Notes under the pieces: model-generated
The model's input: only the letters and a program-made list of their open reading frames with translations
What the model was told of the DNA's origin: nothing
Databases searched by the model: none
Made by a program: the position numbers and the translations under genes
Assembly: GCF_027319265.1 (NCBI RefSeq)
Contig: NZ_DAHVNP010000070.1
Span: 62,001-126,000 of the forward strand
DNA: 64,000 nucleotides
Source: Ferrimicrobium sp.
Lineage (GTDB): Bacteria > Actinomycetota > Acidimicrobiia > Acidimicrobiales > Acidimicrobiaceae
Reading direction: 5' to 3'
In this document: positions 15,852 through 25,048 of the stretch, in pieces
Position numbering within the stretch: position 1 is the stretch's first letter
Layout of the letters: each line of letters opens with the position of its first letter

Positions 15852-16391
15852 TTACGCCTTATCCTTCAGATGTTCAGCGAGTTTTGCGAGCGCTCGGTGT
15901 TGCGCGACGCGTACCGATGCCTCGCTCTTACCTAAGAGGTCGCCCACCTCCTTCGCACTAAATCCTCCAAGCACCCTTAATAGCACGATTTCGGCTTGCT
16001 CGTCATTCAGCCCCTCCACCAGAGCAGCGACTGCCTCGTCGATCTCTAATTGCTCAGGCGGAGCAACCTCCGACAGCTCGTGCACGTCAGAGTCTCGTGC
16101 GATTTGTGGTCGAACAGCCCGGCGTCGGTAGAGGTCGATCATTCGACGTCGCGCGGTAGCAAAGATCCAGGCACGAAAGGCGAGCTCGTCACCAACAAAC
16201 TTGGACAATCCTTTGGTGACCGAGATCCAGACCTCGGCAGCGACGTCTTCGGCATCACCTCCAAGGCGACCTCGCAAGAACCGCAGCAGGCCAGGGTGAT
16301 AGGTTCGATAGATAACCCGAAAAGCTACCTCATCACCCCGTTGCGCCTGTTGGAGAACCTCTGGGAAGTCTTCAATACCAAATTGACTCAA
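15852..16391 (-). CDS. ECF-type RNA polymerase sigma factor
   Basis: The TTG at 16391 is preferred (GAGGAG 4-5 nt upstream), giving 179 aa, the usual ECF length. A 225-aa ORF extends further upstream to an ATG at 16529 but has no sigma similarity there. Region 2 is seen as AFRVIYRTYHPGLLRFLRGRLGGDAEDVAAEVWISV and AFRAWIFATARRRMIDLYRRR, and region 4 as LNDEQAEIVLLRVLGGFSAKEVGDLLGKSEASVRVAQHRALAKL. The next gene is a membrane protein that may be its regulator. Confidence 0.88.
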   Translation of the reverse strand: MSQFGIEDFPEVLQQAQRGDEVAFRVIYRTYHPGLLRFLRGRLGGDAEDVAAEVWISVTKGLSKFVGDELAFRAWIFATARRRMIDLYRRRAVRPQIARDSDVHELSEVAPPEQLEIDEAVAALVEGLNDEQAEIVLLRVLGGFSAKEVGDLLGKSEASVRVAQHRALAKLAEHLKDKA

Positions 16392-16721
16392 CCGGCTCCT
16401 CGATATGTGTATGCGCAAAATGCGGCTATCTCGGCAATAGTCTTGGAACGACTCTACAGCCCTACCCAAGAACTCACGCACGGATCCGGATGAAGGTAAG
16501 TCCGAATCTTCCTGCCAGGTATGCATCACCCCAAAGCATCTGGGTCACGTGTTCAAAATGTCGCTCCTGTACGCCCTGTCAGCGTTTTGGGCGAACCATG
16601 TCAACAGTTCTTGATACCTCTCTTGCCCCGCGTCAACAGACTCTCAACGTTGCGGCCAATCTCCAAGCCGGACCGGTGCTCGAACATAGGATGAGCCCAT
16701 GTTCTGGAACTGGGAGTCTAC

Positions 16722-18410
16722 ATGGCGTTTGTAATCGAAATCATTGTCCTACTGGTCGTGCTCGGCCTGATCTGGCGATATCTGGGTTCATATCTGACGG
16801 CAGTGTTCACTGGGCGAGTCCATTTTCTGGACTGGATCGAGTTACCTCTCCTTCGTCTCCTCGGTATCCAACCGGGCGCGGAGCAGAGCTGGCGTCGGTA
16901 TCTCCGGTCCTTGCTCGTCTTCTCTCTCGTCTCCTTGGTGATCACCTACCTACTGCTGGCTCTCCAGGGACATCTCCCGCTCAACCCCGAGCATCTTGGT
17001 GACGTGACACCAGCACTGGCCTTCAACACAGCGGTGTCGTTTCTCACCAACACCAACTGGCAAAACTACGCTGGCGGGACGACGATGTCCTATCTCTCAC
17101 AGATGGTCGCCCTGGCGACGCAAAACTTCGTCTCAGCCGCCGTTGGTCTTGCCGTCGCGATCGCGGTGATCCGCGGCTTTTCCCGGAAGCGATCGAGTAC
17201 CCTTGGCAACTTCTGGATCGACACCATTCGTGGAGTGTTCTACGTTCTTCTCCCAATCTCGATCGTCATGACGCTCGTCTTCGTCTGGCAAGGAGCTCCC
17301 CAGACGCTCCTTGGCCCAGCGCACATTCATGATGTCTTGAACGGCGTCCACCAGACCATCCTGCGAGGACCGGTGGCCTCCCAAGAGGTGATCAAGCAGC
17401 TCGGCACCAACGGTGGCGGTTTCTTTAACGCCAACTCTGCACACCCCTTTGAAAACCCGACCGGATTCACGAACTTCCTGGAGATCGTTCTGATCCTCTG
17501 CATCCCTGTTGCCCTGACCTACACCTTTGGCAAGATGGTCGGCAACATCAAGGAGGGCGTTGCGGTGCTCATGGCGATGATTATCCTCTTCGCTGGCACC
17601 TTCGCCTTCACGCTCGCAGCGGAAAAAGGCGGCAATCCCGCCGTACACGCAGCTGGCATCACCAGTACCCGCGGCAATATGGTCGGCAAAGAATCACGAT
17701 TCGGTGTCGACAATTCGGTACTCTTTAACGTAACATCAACACAGACCTCGACCGGATCGGTAAACTCCTCCGCGGACTCCTACACCCCGATCGGTGGGCT
17801 TGGCATGCTAGCAGGCATGATGTACGGTGAGGTCTCCCCCGGCGGTATTGGCAGCGGCATCTACACCATCTTGATCTTCGCTATCCTCACCGTCTTTATC
17901 GCCGGTCTGATGGTAGGGAGAACACCTGAGTACGTGAGGAAGAAGATCCAGAAAACCGAGATTATCTGGGCGTCGATCGGAGTGCTGGTGATGCCGATCA
18001 CCGTCCTGATCTTGACCGCGATTACCGTTGCCCTCCCTGATGGACGAGCGGCCATCTTGAACCACGGACCTCACGGATTCTCCGAGATCCTCTATGCCTT
18101 TACCTCGCAGGGCAACAACAATGGCTCGGCCTTTGCCGGCCTCTCGAGCAACACCGCGTACTTCAACATCACCGGTGCTATCGCCATGCTGATTGGAAGA
18201 TTCGGCGTCATCGTACCGGTGATGGCACTCGCCGGCTCGTTGGCGGCCAAAGAGGAGGTACCGGTAACCGCCGGGACGTTCCTGACTGCAACCCCGATGT
18301 TCACCGGTCTACTGGTCGGAGTGATTTTACTGGTTGGTGCTCTTAATTTCTTTCCGGCGGTGGCTCTTGGACCCATCGCGGAAGCGGTCTCACATGGGAG
18401 GTTTTTCTAA
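16722..18410 (+). CDS. kdpA: Potassium-transporting ATPase subunit KdpA
   Basis: This 562-aa K+-channel-like subunit of the high-affinity Kdp ATPase matches the usual length. The selectivity-loop motifs are visible: FNTAVSFLTNTNWQNYAGGTTMSY, LGTNGGGFFNANSAHPFENP, GMMYGEVSPGGIGSGIY and FTSQGNNNGSAFAGL. ATG at 16722 has GGGAG upstream. No kdpF micro-ORF was found before it. It forms an operon with kdpB (start immediately after the stop) and kdpC. Confidence 0.97.
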   Translation: MAFVIEIIVLLVVLGLIWRYLGSYLTAVFTGRVHFLDWIELPLLRLLGIQPGAEQSWRRYLRSLLVFSLVSLVITYLLLALQGHLPLNPEHLGDVTPALAFNTAVSFLTNTNWQNYAGGTTMSYLSQMVALATQNFVSAAVGLAVAIAVIRGFSRKRSSTLGNFWIDTIRGVFYVLLPISIVMTLVFVWQGAPQTLLGPAHIHDVLNGVHQTILRGPVASQEVIKQLGTNGGGFFNANSAHPFENPTGFTNFLEIVLILCIPVALTYTFGKMVGNIKEGVAVLMAMIILFAGTFAFTLAAEKGGNPAVHAAGITSTRGNMVGKESRFGVDNSVLFNVTSTQTSTGSVNSSADSYTPIGGLGMLAGMMYGEVSPGGIGSGIYTILIFAILTVFIAGLMVGRTPEYVRKKIQKTEIIWASIGVLVMPITVLILTAITVALPDGRAAILNHGPHGFSEILYAFTSQGNNNGSAFAGLSSNTAYFNITGAIAMLIGRFGVIVPVMALAGSLAAKEEVPVTAGTFLTATPMFTGLLVGVILLVGALNFFPAVALGPIAEAVSHGRFF

Positions 18411-20450
18411 ATGGCTACCAGCGTTCGAACCAAGGGAGTCGCGGGGTCGAAGTCCCTCTTTGACCGCGACATCCTCACCGCTGCCATCAAGGCGTCATTC
18501 ATCAAACTCGACCCTCGGGTCCAGGTGCGCAACCCTGTTATGTTCGTGGTCTACCTCGGGACCGTGGTGACCCTCATCGCATCGATTGTCCACACCTCAC
18601 TCTTTTCGTGGATGGTCACGATCGTCCTCGCCTTTACTGTGTTGTTTGCCAACTTTGCAGAGGCGATGGCCGAGGGTCGAGGCAAGGCCCAGGCTGATAC
18701 CCTTCGTCGAACCCGAACCGAGACTGAGGCACGAAGGCTTAACTCCGATGGATCCGAGGAGGTCGTGCCAGCCAATCAACTCCAGACCGGCGACCTCGTC
18801 GTCTGTGAAGCCAACGACGTCATTCCCTCCGATGGAGAGATCGTCGACGGCGTTGCATCCGTCGACGAGTCCGCCATCACGGGGGAGTCGGCACCAGTCA
18901 TCCGCGAAGCTGGGGGTGATCGGTCGTCGGTGACGGGTGGCACCATGGTGCTTTCGGATCGCATCGTGATCAAAATCACCGCGACGCCGGGCAACTCGTT
19001 CCTCGATCGAATGATCTCGCTAGTCGAGGGTGCGAACCGCAAAAAAACGCCCAACGAGGTCGCACTCTCCATTCTCCTGATCGCATTGACCGTGATCTTT
19101 GTTCCCGTGGTGGTGAGCTTGGAGTACTTCGCCCACTTTTCGCATACAGGAATCGCGATCGTTACCCTTGTCGCCCTTCTCGTCTGTCTCATCCCGACGA
19201 CGATCGGTGCCCTCCTCTCGGCGATCGGGATCGCCGGAATGGACCGAATGGTTCAAAAGAACGTGCTGGCCATGTCAGGCCGAGCCGTTGAGGCCGCCGG
19301 CGACGTTTCGACCCTGTTGCTCGACAAGACCGGAACGATCACCTTTGGCAACCGAATGGCGTCGCGCTTTGTCGGCGTCGGCGGCACCTCCAATGAAGAG
19401 ATGGCTCGAGTAGCTCGACTCGCCTCGATGGCTGATGAGACACCCGAGGGTCGTTCCATCGTGGTACTGGCGAAAAACGAGTACGGCATCCGTGACAACG
19501 AAGTCGGTACCGATTACGAGTTCGTTCCCTTCTCAGCTACCACCCGTATGTCTGGCGTGAACATCAATGACACCCAGATTCGCAAGGGGGCAACCGAAGC
19601 GGTTAAACGGTGGGTGATCGACCAGGGTGGAGAGGTTCCCAGTGAAGTTGACGATCTCACCAAGGAGATCGCCAACGCTGGCTCGACCCCACTGGTGGTC
19701 GCTGAGAACAAGAGAGTGCTCGGCGTCGTCGAACTCAAGGACGTCGTGAAGCCTGGTATCAAGGAACGCTTCGCCCAGCTGCGTAAGATGGGCATCCGCA
19801 CCGTGATGATCACCGGAGATAACCCTCTTACGGCAGCCGCGATCGCCTCAGAGGCTGGCGTCGATGACTATCTCGCTGAGGCGACACCAGAGCGCAAACT
19901 CGAACTCATCAAGGAGGAGCAGGAGGGGGGCAAACTCGTTGCGATGACCGGTGACGGTACCAACGACGCCCCAGCGCTCGCCCAGGCAGACGTCGGGGTT
20001 GCGATGAACTCAGGCACGGTCGCTGCCAAGGAGGCAGGGAACATGGTCGATCTCGATTCAAGTCCCACCAAACTGATCGAGATCGTCGAGGTGGGCAAGC
20101 AACTCCTCATCACCCGAGGGGCGCTCACCACCTTCTCGATCGCCAATGACCTCGCGAAGTACTTCGCCATTATCCCCGCACTCTTCATTGCGGCCTACCC
20201 ACAGTTGAAGGTGCTCAACGTCATGCACCTTCACTCCCCGATCACCGCGATCCTCTCGGCAGTGATCTTCAACGCACTGATCATCATCGTTCTGATCCCG
20301 CTGGCGCTGCGAGGGGTGAAGTTTCGACCCGCCGCTGCCGGTGAGATCATCCGAAGAAACGTATTCATCTATGGAGTGGGTGGGGTGATCCTCCCCTTCA
20401 TCGGCATCAAACTTATCGATATTCTTCTCACGGTCACGAGGTTGTACTAA
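18411..20450 (+). CDS. kdpB: Potassium-transporting P-type ATPase subunit KdpB
   Basis: This 679-aa P-type ATPase is the catalytic subunit. It shows the phosphorylation motif [13 protein letters not shown], the actuator motif [12 protein letters not shown], the nucleotide-binding region ([14 protein letters not shown], and the KGATEAV segment), the hinge [25 protein letters not shown], and the Kdp-specific [20 protein letters not shown]. Its ATG follows the kdpA stop directly and its last base overlaps the kdpC start, indicating tight coupling. Confidence 0.97.
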   Translation: MATSVRTKGVAGSKSLFDRDILTAAIKASFIKLDPRVQVRNPVMFVVYLGTVVTLIASIVHTSLFSWMVTIVLAFTVLFANFAEAMAEGRGKAQADTLRRTRTETEARRLNSDGSEEVVPANQLQTGDLVVCEANDVIPSDGEIVDGVASVDESAITGESAPVIREAGGDRSSVTGGTMVLSDRIVIKITATPGNSFLDRMISLVEGANRKKTPNEVALSILLIALTVIFVPVVVSLEYFAHFSHTGIAIVTLVALLVCLIPTTIGALLSAIGIAGMDRMVQKNVLAMSGRAVEAAGDVSTLLLDKTGTITFGNRMASRFVGVGGTSNEEMARVARLASMADETPEGRSIVVLAKNEYGIRDNEVGTDYEFVPFSATTRMSGVNINDTQIRKGATEAVKRWVIDQGGEVPSEVDDLTKEIANAGSTPLVVAENKRVLGVVELKDVVKPGIKERFAQLRKMGIRTVMITGDNPLTAAAIASEAGVDDYLAEATPERKLELIKEEQEGGKLVAMTGDGTNDAPALAQADVGVAMNSGTVAAKEAGNMVDLDSSPTKLIEIVEVGKQLLITRGALTTFSIANDLAKYFAIIPALFIAAYPQLKVLNVMHLHSPITAILSAVIFNALIIIVLIPLALRGVKFRPAAAGEIIRRNVFIYGVGGVILPFIGIKLIDILLTVTRLY

Positions 20451-20986
20451 TGCTGACTCAAATCCGCCGCTCAATCGTTCTCGCCCTCTTCTTCGCTATC
20501 ATCCTCGGTCTTGCCTATCCACTTGTTGAGACTGGGCTGGCCAATGTCCTCTTTCCCACCCAGGCAAAAGGTTCACTCACCCCGTACGGCTCCACCGAGA
20601 TAGGCCAGCACTGGAGTGGAGACCGTTGGTTCCACGGTCGGCCAGATCTCGACAATGACACCGAGACGGGAGGCACCAATCTTGGCCCTCGGTCAAAGCA
20701 ACTGCTCGATAACACCAAAGCACTCGTGGCGTTCTGGCATGCCCAAGGTGTCGACCCCACCCAAGAACTGGTCACCACATCAGGAAGCGAGGTCGACCCC
20801 GACATCTCCCAAAAGAGCGCTCTTGTCCAGATCCCAATGATCCACCGATCAACCGGCATCTCGGTTAGCCGCCTACGCCAGCTCATCGACGCACAGACCA
20901 CCGGGCCTGAATACGGCATCTTTGGCGATGGCTACGTGAACGTACTGAGCCTGAATCGTGCACTCGCGGCGATCGAAGGGCGCTAG
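20450..20986 (+). CDS. kdpC: Potassium-transporting ATPase subunit KdpC
   Basis: This 178-aa protein has a single N-terminal TM segment (RRSIVLALFFAIILGLAYPLVETGL), then the conserved GQHWSGDRWFHGRPD, a Ser/Asn-rich loop, and the C-terminal ISVSRLRQLIDAQTTGPEYGIFGDGYVNVLSLNRAL. It stabilises the KdpABC complex. The start overlaps the kdpB stop. It is the last gene of the operon before a strong hairpin. Confidence 0.96.
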   Translation: MLTQIRRSIVLALFFAIILGLAYPLVETGLANVLFPTQAKGSLTPYGSTEIGQHWSGDRWFHGRPDLDNDTETGGTNLGPRSKQLLDNTKALVAFWHAQGVDPTQELVTTSGSEVDPDISQKSALVQIPMIHRSTGISVSRLRQLIDAQTTGPEYGIFGDGYVNVLSLNRALAAIEGR

Positions 20987-21039
20987 CTGGCTCGCGTCAC
21001 GGTGGGTGGAAACAGACAGCGAGCAATGCGTGATCCACG

Positions 21040-21073
21040 GACGACAACTAGGCGACCCCGCCTAGTTGTCGTC
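21040..21073. terminator. Bidirectional terminator between kdpC and kdpD N-half
   Basis: A 15-bp perfect inverted repeat (GACGACAACTAGGCG and its complement) flanks a 4-nt loop ACCC. It lies between the convergent kdpC and kdpD genes, and the last codons and stop of the kdpD gene are inside it. There is no U-tract on either side, as is common in high-GC bacteria. Confidence 0.75.
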
Positions 21074-22213
21074 AATCTCAGCAAGTCCTGGGTCATAGTC
21101 GCGGATCCCGATCACATGGACATCAATGCCCAGCGGACCGACTTTACGAAGGACCTGATTGACGATAGAACCCTTCAACAGTTCATCGCGCCGAGAACGC
21201 TTTGAGGCACCGATGACAATCTGGGTGATCTGATGCTCGAGCGCGGTCTCAACCATGACATCGGCCACCTTGGTACCGTACTTCTCCAAGAAGACAACCC
21301 CAAGATCATGGCTCAACTTCCTGAGCGCCTCGATCTCCCGGGAAGCCGACTCCGATATGTCGGTGTCGGGCATGATCAACAACGAGCGCAGGTCCGCCTT
21401 AGATCGAGCCGCCATCCTCGCCGCCCGACGAAGAACCCGTGGAGTCTCCGGCGAGAGGCTCAATCCCACCAAGTAACGCTCTCTCGTCTCAAAAACTCTC
21501 CGACCCTGTCGGTTTGCGAACGACAAGAGCAGATCTTCGTCCGCTTCGTCAGCCACAAAACGCAGGGCCAACTCTCGCAGGGCGGTCAGATTCTGCGTGG
21601 TGAAGAAGTTGTCAAGTGCCGACTGGATCTTCGACTCGGGGTAGATGTTGCCGTGAAGCATTCGCCGCCGCAGTTGCTGTGGGGAGGAGTCGATCAGCTC
21701 GAGCTGATCGGCTTGGCGTACCACCCAGTCCGGTACCCGCTCGGAGATTCGGACTCCGAGCATCTCCTCAACCGCACCGGCGATGCTCTCGATATGTTGC
21801 ACGTTCAGAGTTGCGATGACATCGATTCCCGCATTCAGCAGATCAAGCACATCCTCATAACGCTTTTCATGTGGTCCGGATCCTGGAATATTGGTATGTG
21901 CGAGCTCATCCACCAGCACCACATCAGGATGACGAGCCACAACCGCCGCGGTGTCCATCTCCATGAATTGACGCCCTTGGTAGGTCACCACCCGTTGGGG
22001 AATCACAGGAATCTCGCGGATCAGCTCCTGGGTGTGGACCCGCCCATGGGTCTCAACCAACCCGATCACCACATCGGCACCGCGTTGCATCCGCCGCCAA
22101 CCCTCGTCCAACATGGCGCAGGTCTTACCCACCCCCGCCATCGCCCCCAGATAGATACGAAATCGACCGGCAGCCTCGACCTCATTGCTTGCGGATTGTT
22201 CCACGCTCGACAT
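21062..22213 (-). CDS. kdpD: KdpD N-terminal sensor half (KdpD domain + universal stress domain), no kinase
   Basis: This product of about 383 aa (ATG at 22213, with a TTG at 22231 also possible) carries the KdpD cytoplasmic domain: GRFRIYLGAMAGVGKTCAMLDEGWRRMQRGADVVIGLVETHGR with a Walker A-like GMAGVGKT, DELAHTNIPGSGPHEKRYEDVLDLLNAGIDVIATLNVQH, and a UspA-like domain from about 250 on. The protein ends after the Usp domain and lacks TM segments, HisKA and ATPase. The missing parts are encoded divergently at 22276-23751. It probably acts as a soluble K+ or second-messenger sensor that works with the separate kinase. Confidence 0.92.
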   Translation of the reverse strand: MSSVEQSASNEVEAAGRFRIYLGAMAGVGKTCAMLDEGWRRMQRGADVVIGLVETHGRVHTQELIREIPVIPQRVVTYQGRQFMEMDTAAVVARHPDVVLVDELAHTNIPGSGPHEKRYEDVLDLLNAGIDVIATLNVQHIESIAGAVEEMLGVRISERVPDWVVRQADQLELIDSSPQQLRRRMLHGNIYPESKIQSALDNFFTTQNLTALRELALRFVADEADEDLLLSFANRQGRRVFETRERYLVGLSLSPETPRVLRRAARMAARSKADLRSLLIMPDTDISESASREIEALRKLSHDLGVVFLEKYGTKVADVMVETALEHQITQIVIGASKRSRRDELLKGSIVNQVLRKVGPLGIDVHVIGIRDYDPGLAEIDDN

Positions 22214-22275
22214 ACCTCGGTCTATCTCCAAGTCGACAATGATACGATCTCTATACTAGGGGCGGTGGACAGAAT

Positions 22276-23751
22276 ATGATGGGTAGAGCGATCACAGCAC
22301 ACGACCGATCAGCGTTGCTTGGATCGGGTCTCAGTATTTTCATGATCGGTGTGTTTTCGGCGCTGCTGGTACCATTGCGCACGCATCTCCCACCCGCATC
22401 CATCGCGCTCATTCTTGTCGTCCCTCTGGTGGCCAGCATCGCCGTTGGCGGCATCTCGGCCGGAGTAGTCGCCACCCTTGCTGGTTTTGGCGCCTACGAT
22501 CTCTTTTTTATCCCTCCTTATGGCACCCTCGCTGTAGGGGTAGCGTCAAATTGGATACCCCTTGGTGTCTATGCTTTGGTCGGTCTCGTCACTGTCCTGA
22601 TTGACCGTCGCTTCCGACTCCAAAGAGAGCGCGCCCTCTACCAGGCGCATATTCTCGAACAACTGGCCAATCTTCCCGCTACGCTCATCAGTGAGCGCTC
22701 CCTTGAGGGTGTGTGGCGAAGCGCCACTGAACAGATCGTTCAGCTCCTGGATCTCCAAGGGGCGATGGCGTTGCGCCCAACAGACAACCTGCTCCGACCG
22801 GCGAACATCGTCGGCGACCACCAGATGGCCACCTCGATAGCCAGCGCCTTTGTTGGATCAAACGGCATGGCTCGGAGTGGGGAGATCACCATTGAGGGAA
22901 TACGAGTCCGCTCCTTTGCCTTATCGACGCTCAGCGACAACTTCGGGTTCCTGGTGATCTGGAGCGATGACCTGCCTGATAGCCTCGTGCAGGCACTGAA
23001 TGTGGTAGCCAACCAGATATCTGCCGCCCTTGAGCGAACACAGCTCCATGAGACGCGCCTCAAACTCGATACGCTCCAACAGATCGACGGTTGGCGCGCC
23101 TCCCTCCTGAGAACGGTGTCCCATGACCTGTTGACACCACTTGCTGGCATCAAGACCGCCACCACCGCGCTCAACGAATTCGGTGATGGCCTCGAACCAC
23201 ACGAGCGCGAACAGCTCCTGGATACCGCACTCAGCCAAATCGACCGATCTATTCAGTTGGTCAGTGATCTACTCAATGTCACGCGAATCGAGGCCGGCGC
23301 CTTTCATCTCCAGTATCGGTCGGTGAACCTGATCGAGTTAATCCAAGAGGTAGCAATGGGTATCGATTTTCTCTCGGTCGAATCAAAGCTCGACCTCTCT
23401 GCACCGCCTGAACTACCCCTGGCTCGGGTTGACGTTGGGTTGGTACGCGAGGTGATCTGGAATCTGCTCGATAATGCTGTCCGTCACTCGCCAATCGGTG
23501 ACGTGGTCCAGGTAGCGATCGAACTCGACAAGGCGTTCTTTGTCGTCCACATCCACGATACCGGCCGACTCGTCGAGGGTGCAGATCAGATACGGCTCTT
23601 TGAGTGGTTCCATGCCGTAGGCAAGAGTGGGCGCAGTGGATTAGGCCTTGCAATTGCACGATCCTTCATCGAGGCCCACCATGGTCAGCTCTCAGTGCAT
23701 ACGACAGAGAGCGGAACGACCTTCACCTTCACGCTCCCAAGGCAACCATGA
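22276..23751 (+). CDS. KdpD C-terminal half: DUF4118-GAF-histidine kinase
   Basis: This 491-aa protein begins with four TM segments (DUF4118-like, ending in LFFIPPYGTLAVGV), a coiled-coil and GAF-like region (about 130-260), then HisKA with His283 (VSHDLLTPLAGIK) and an HATPase with N-box near 396 (NLLDNAVRHSP) and G-box GRSGLGLAIARSFIEAHHG. This is the order of the C-terminal half of KdpD. It is divergent from the sensor half across 44-62 bp and overlaps kdpE as ATGA, so it is the kinase of the system. Confidence 0.92.
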   Translation: MMGRAITAHDRSALLGSGLSIFMIGVFSALLVPLRTHLPPASIALILVVPLVASIAVGGISAGVVATLAGFGAYDLFFIPPYGTLAVGVASNWIPLGVYALVGLVTVLIDRRFRLQRERALYQAHILEQLANLPATLISERSLEGVWRSATEQIVQLLDLQGAMALRPTDNLLRPANIVGDHQMATSIASAFVGSNGMARSGEITIEGIRVRSFALSTLSDNFGFLVIWSDDLPDSLVQALNVVANQISAALERTQLHETRLKLDTLQQIDGWRASLLRTVSHDLLTPLAGIKTATTALNEFGDGLEPHEREQLLDTALSQIDRSIQLVSDLLNVTRIEAGAFHLQYRSVNLIELIQEVAMGIDFLSVESKLDLSAPPELPLARVDVGLVREVIWNLLDNAVRHSPIGDVVQVAIELDKAFFVVHIHDTGRLVEGADQIRLFEWFHAVGKSGRSGLGLAIARSFIEAHHGQLSVHTTESGTTFTFTLPRQP

Positions 23752-24428
23752 CCTCCGTTCTTATCATCGACGATGACCCAGCACTCAGTAGAGTGCTCCG
23801 CATTGGATTGAGCGCCGCGGGCTATGACGTCACCGTTGCCCTGCGGGGTCTGGATGGACTGGCTCGGGCCATCCAGGATCATCCTGATCTTTTGGTCGTC
23901 GACCTTGGTCTACCGGACATCGATGGCGTGACCCTCGTTGCAGAGCTACGTCGCTATCACAAGAAGGGCCTTGTCGTCCTCTCAGCGGCAGGCGATGAAC
24001 ACACCAAAGTCAAAGCCCTCGACCGTGGTGCCGATGACTATGTCACCAAGCCCTTCGGGTTGAGCGAGTTCGAAGCTCGACTACGCGCACTGGAGCGCCG
24101 CATGGACCTAGCCGCTCCGATGGTCACCGAGATAACCGCTGCGCCAGGATTGGTGATCGACCTCGCAAAACGTCGCGTGATCGACGATGTCCAAGGTGAG
24201 ATCCGACTCACGCCGCGAGAATTTGATCTCCTACGGTTCTTGGTTGAAAATCAACGGCGTCTCTGCACGCATCAGCTCCTCCTGACGACCCTCTGGGGAG
24301 AGGGCTACGACGACCCGCACCATGTACGTGTGTACGTCAATCGACTGCGAACCAAGTTGGGTCCATCCAGCCAATACCTCCGGTCCAGAGCTGGACTGGG
24401 CTACCTCTGGGAGAGCGAGGCTCCGTGA
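23748..24428 (+). CDS. kdpE: OmpR-family response regulator KdpE
   Basis: The start ATG at 23748 overlaps the kinase stop. The 226-aa protein has a receiver domain (IIDDDPALSRVLR, phospho-acceptor Asp52 in LLVVDLGLPDIDG, VTKPF near 100) and an OmpR winged helix (IRLTPREFDLLRFLVENQRRLCTHQLLLTTLWGEGYDDPHHVRVYVNRLRTKLG). Context makes it the activator of kdpABC. The regulated promoter is probably in 16530-16721. Confidence 0.94.
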   Translation: MTSVLIIDDDPALSRVLRIGLSAAGYDVTVALRGLDGLARAIQDHPDLLVVDLGLPDIDGVTLVAELRRYHKKGLVVLSAAGDEHTKVKALDRGADDYVTKPFGLSEFEARLRALERRMDLAAPMVTEITAAPGLVIDLAKRRVIDDVQGEIRLTPREFDLLRFLVENQRRLCTHQLLLTTLWGEGYDDPHHVRVYVNRLRTKLGPSSQYLRSRAGLGYLWESEAP

Positions 24429-25048
24429 CAACCGTTACCCATGGATACCCTCTCGGTCACTACCAACACGCTCTACGACCCATGCGATACCTTCGCTGCG
24501 GCCGTTCGCTCCATCTGGGAGAGCTATCTCTGTCTTCTCCTGATCTCCAAGGGGGCCTTCCTGATCGCGTAGTCTGCCAAGGCAATCGCCGATGCGAGCA
24601 CCATGGTGCTAATCGGATTGACACCCAAGATCGTCAGCTCGACCGCCATCGCCGCGATCACGACGCTCAAGAGTAGGCGGGGAACGTCCCTTCCAGAGCG
24701 TCCAGCCGCAGACCAATCACCGCAACCTCTACCCCATGCGAGCGCTCGAATCTCTGCCGAGAGATACTAGAGTTTTCGCGAACGCTCACACGTGGCGCGT
24801 GGGAAGCTTCACGAACCCGGCATGCTGGTCCTAGCGATACAGGCGCAAGTCGCGCGATTCATAAGAGGGTGCATCGATAGTACTACTTTGTGTCTGCGCA
24901 TTCACGCCTCGCGGAGTCGTATCGATTCGCACCTCCAATGGTCGTTTGACCAGTCAGGTAGGTGCGAATTGTCACTGGTGAACCTTTCGCAGCCCGGTGG
25001 AGATCAGGAAGCCTCTCGTCAGATCCAATCACCGTTTCCGCAGAAGCC
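24429..25048. other. Intergenic region with possible degraded membrane-peptide ORF
   Basis: On the minus strand about 24546-24690 one frame reads RLLLSVVIAAMAVELTILGVNPISTMVLASAIALADYAIRK, a plausible two-segment membrane peptide. It lacks a ribosome site and a clear start. An adjacent frame upstream reads VIGLRLDALEGTFPAYS. This may be a frameshifted remnant. Otherwise only the nested palindrome at 24925-24969 stands out. Confidence 0.3.
24925..24969. repeat. Nested inverted repeat, possible terminator of the di-iron protein gene
   Basis: ATTCGCACCT (24925-24934) pairs perfectly with AGGTGCGAAT (24960-24969). Inside, TGGTC (24939-24943) pairs with GACCA (24948-24952). It lies 80 bp past the stop of the minus-strand gene at 25049. 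No U-tract. It may be a terminator or a protein-binding site. Confidence 0.45.

Noticed and set aside
16530-16721. A kdpF micro-gene before kdpA
   Set aside because: I translated the region and found no short hydrophobic ORF with a start and ribosome site.
21233-22279. A 348-codon plus-strand frame antisense to kdpD
   Set aside because: The minus strand encodes a clear KdpD domain. The plus frame is His/Leu-rich without motif.
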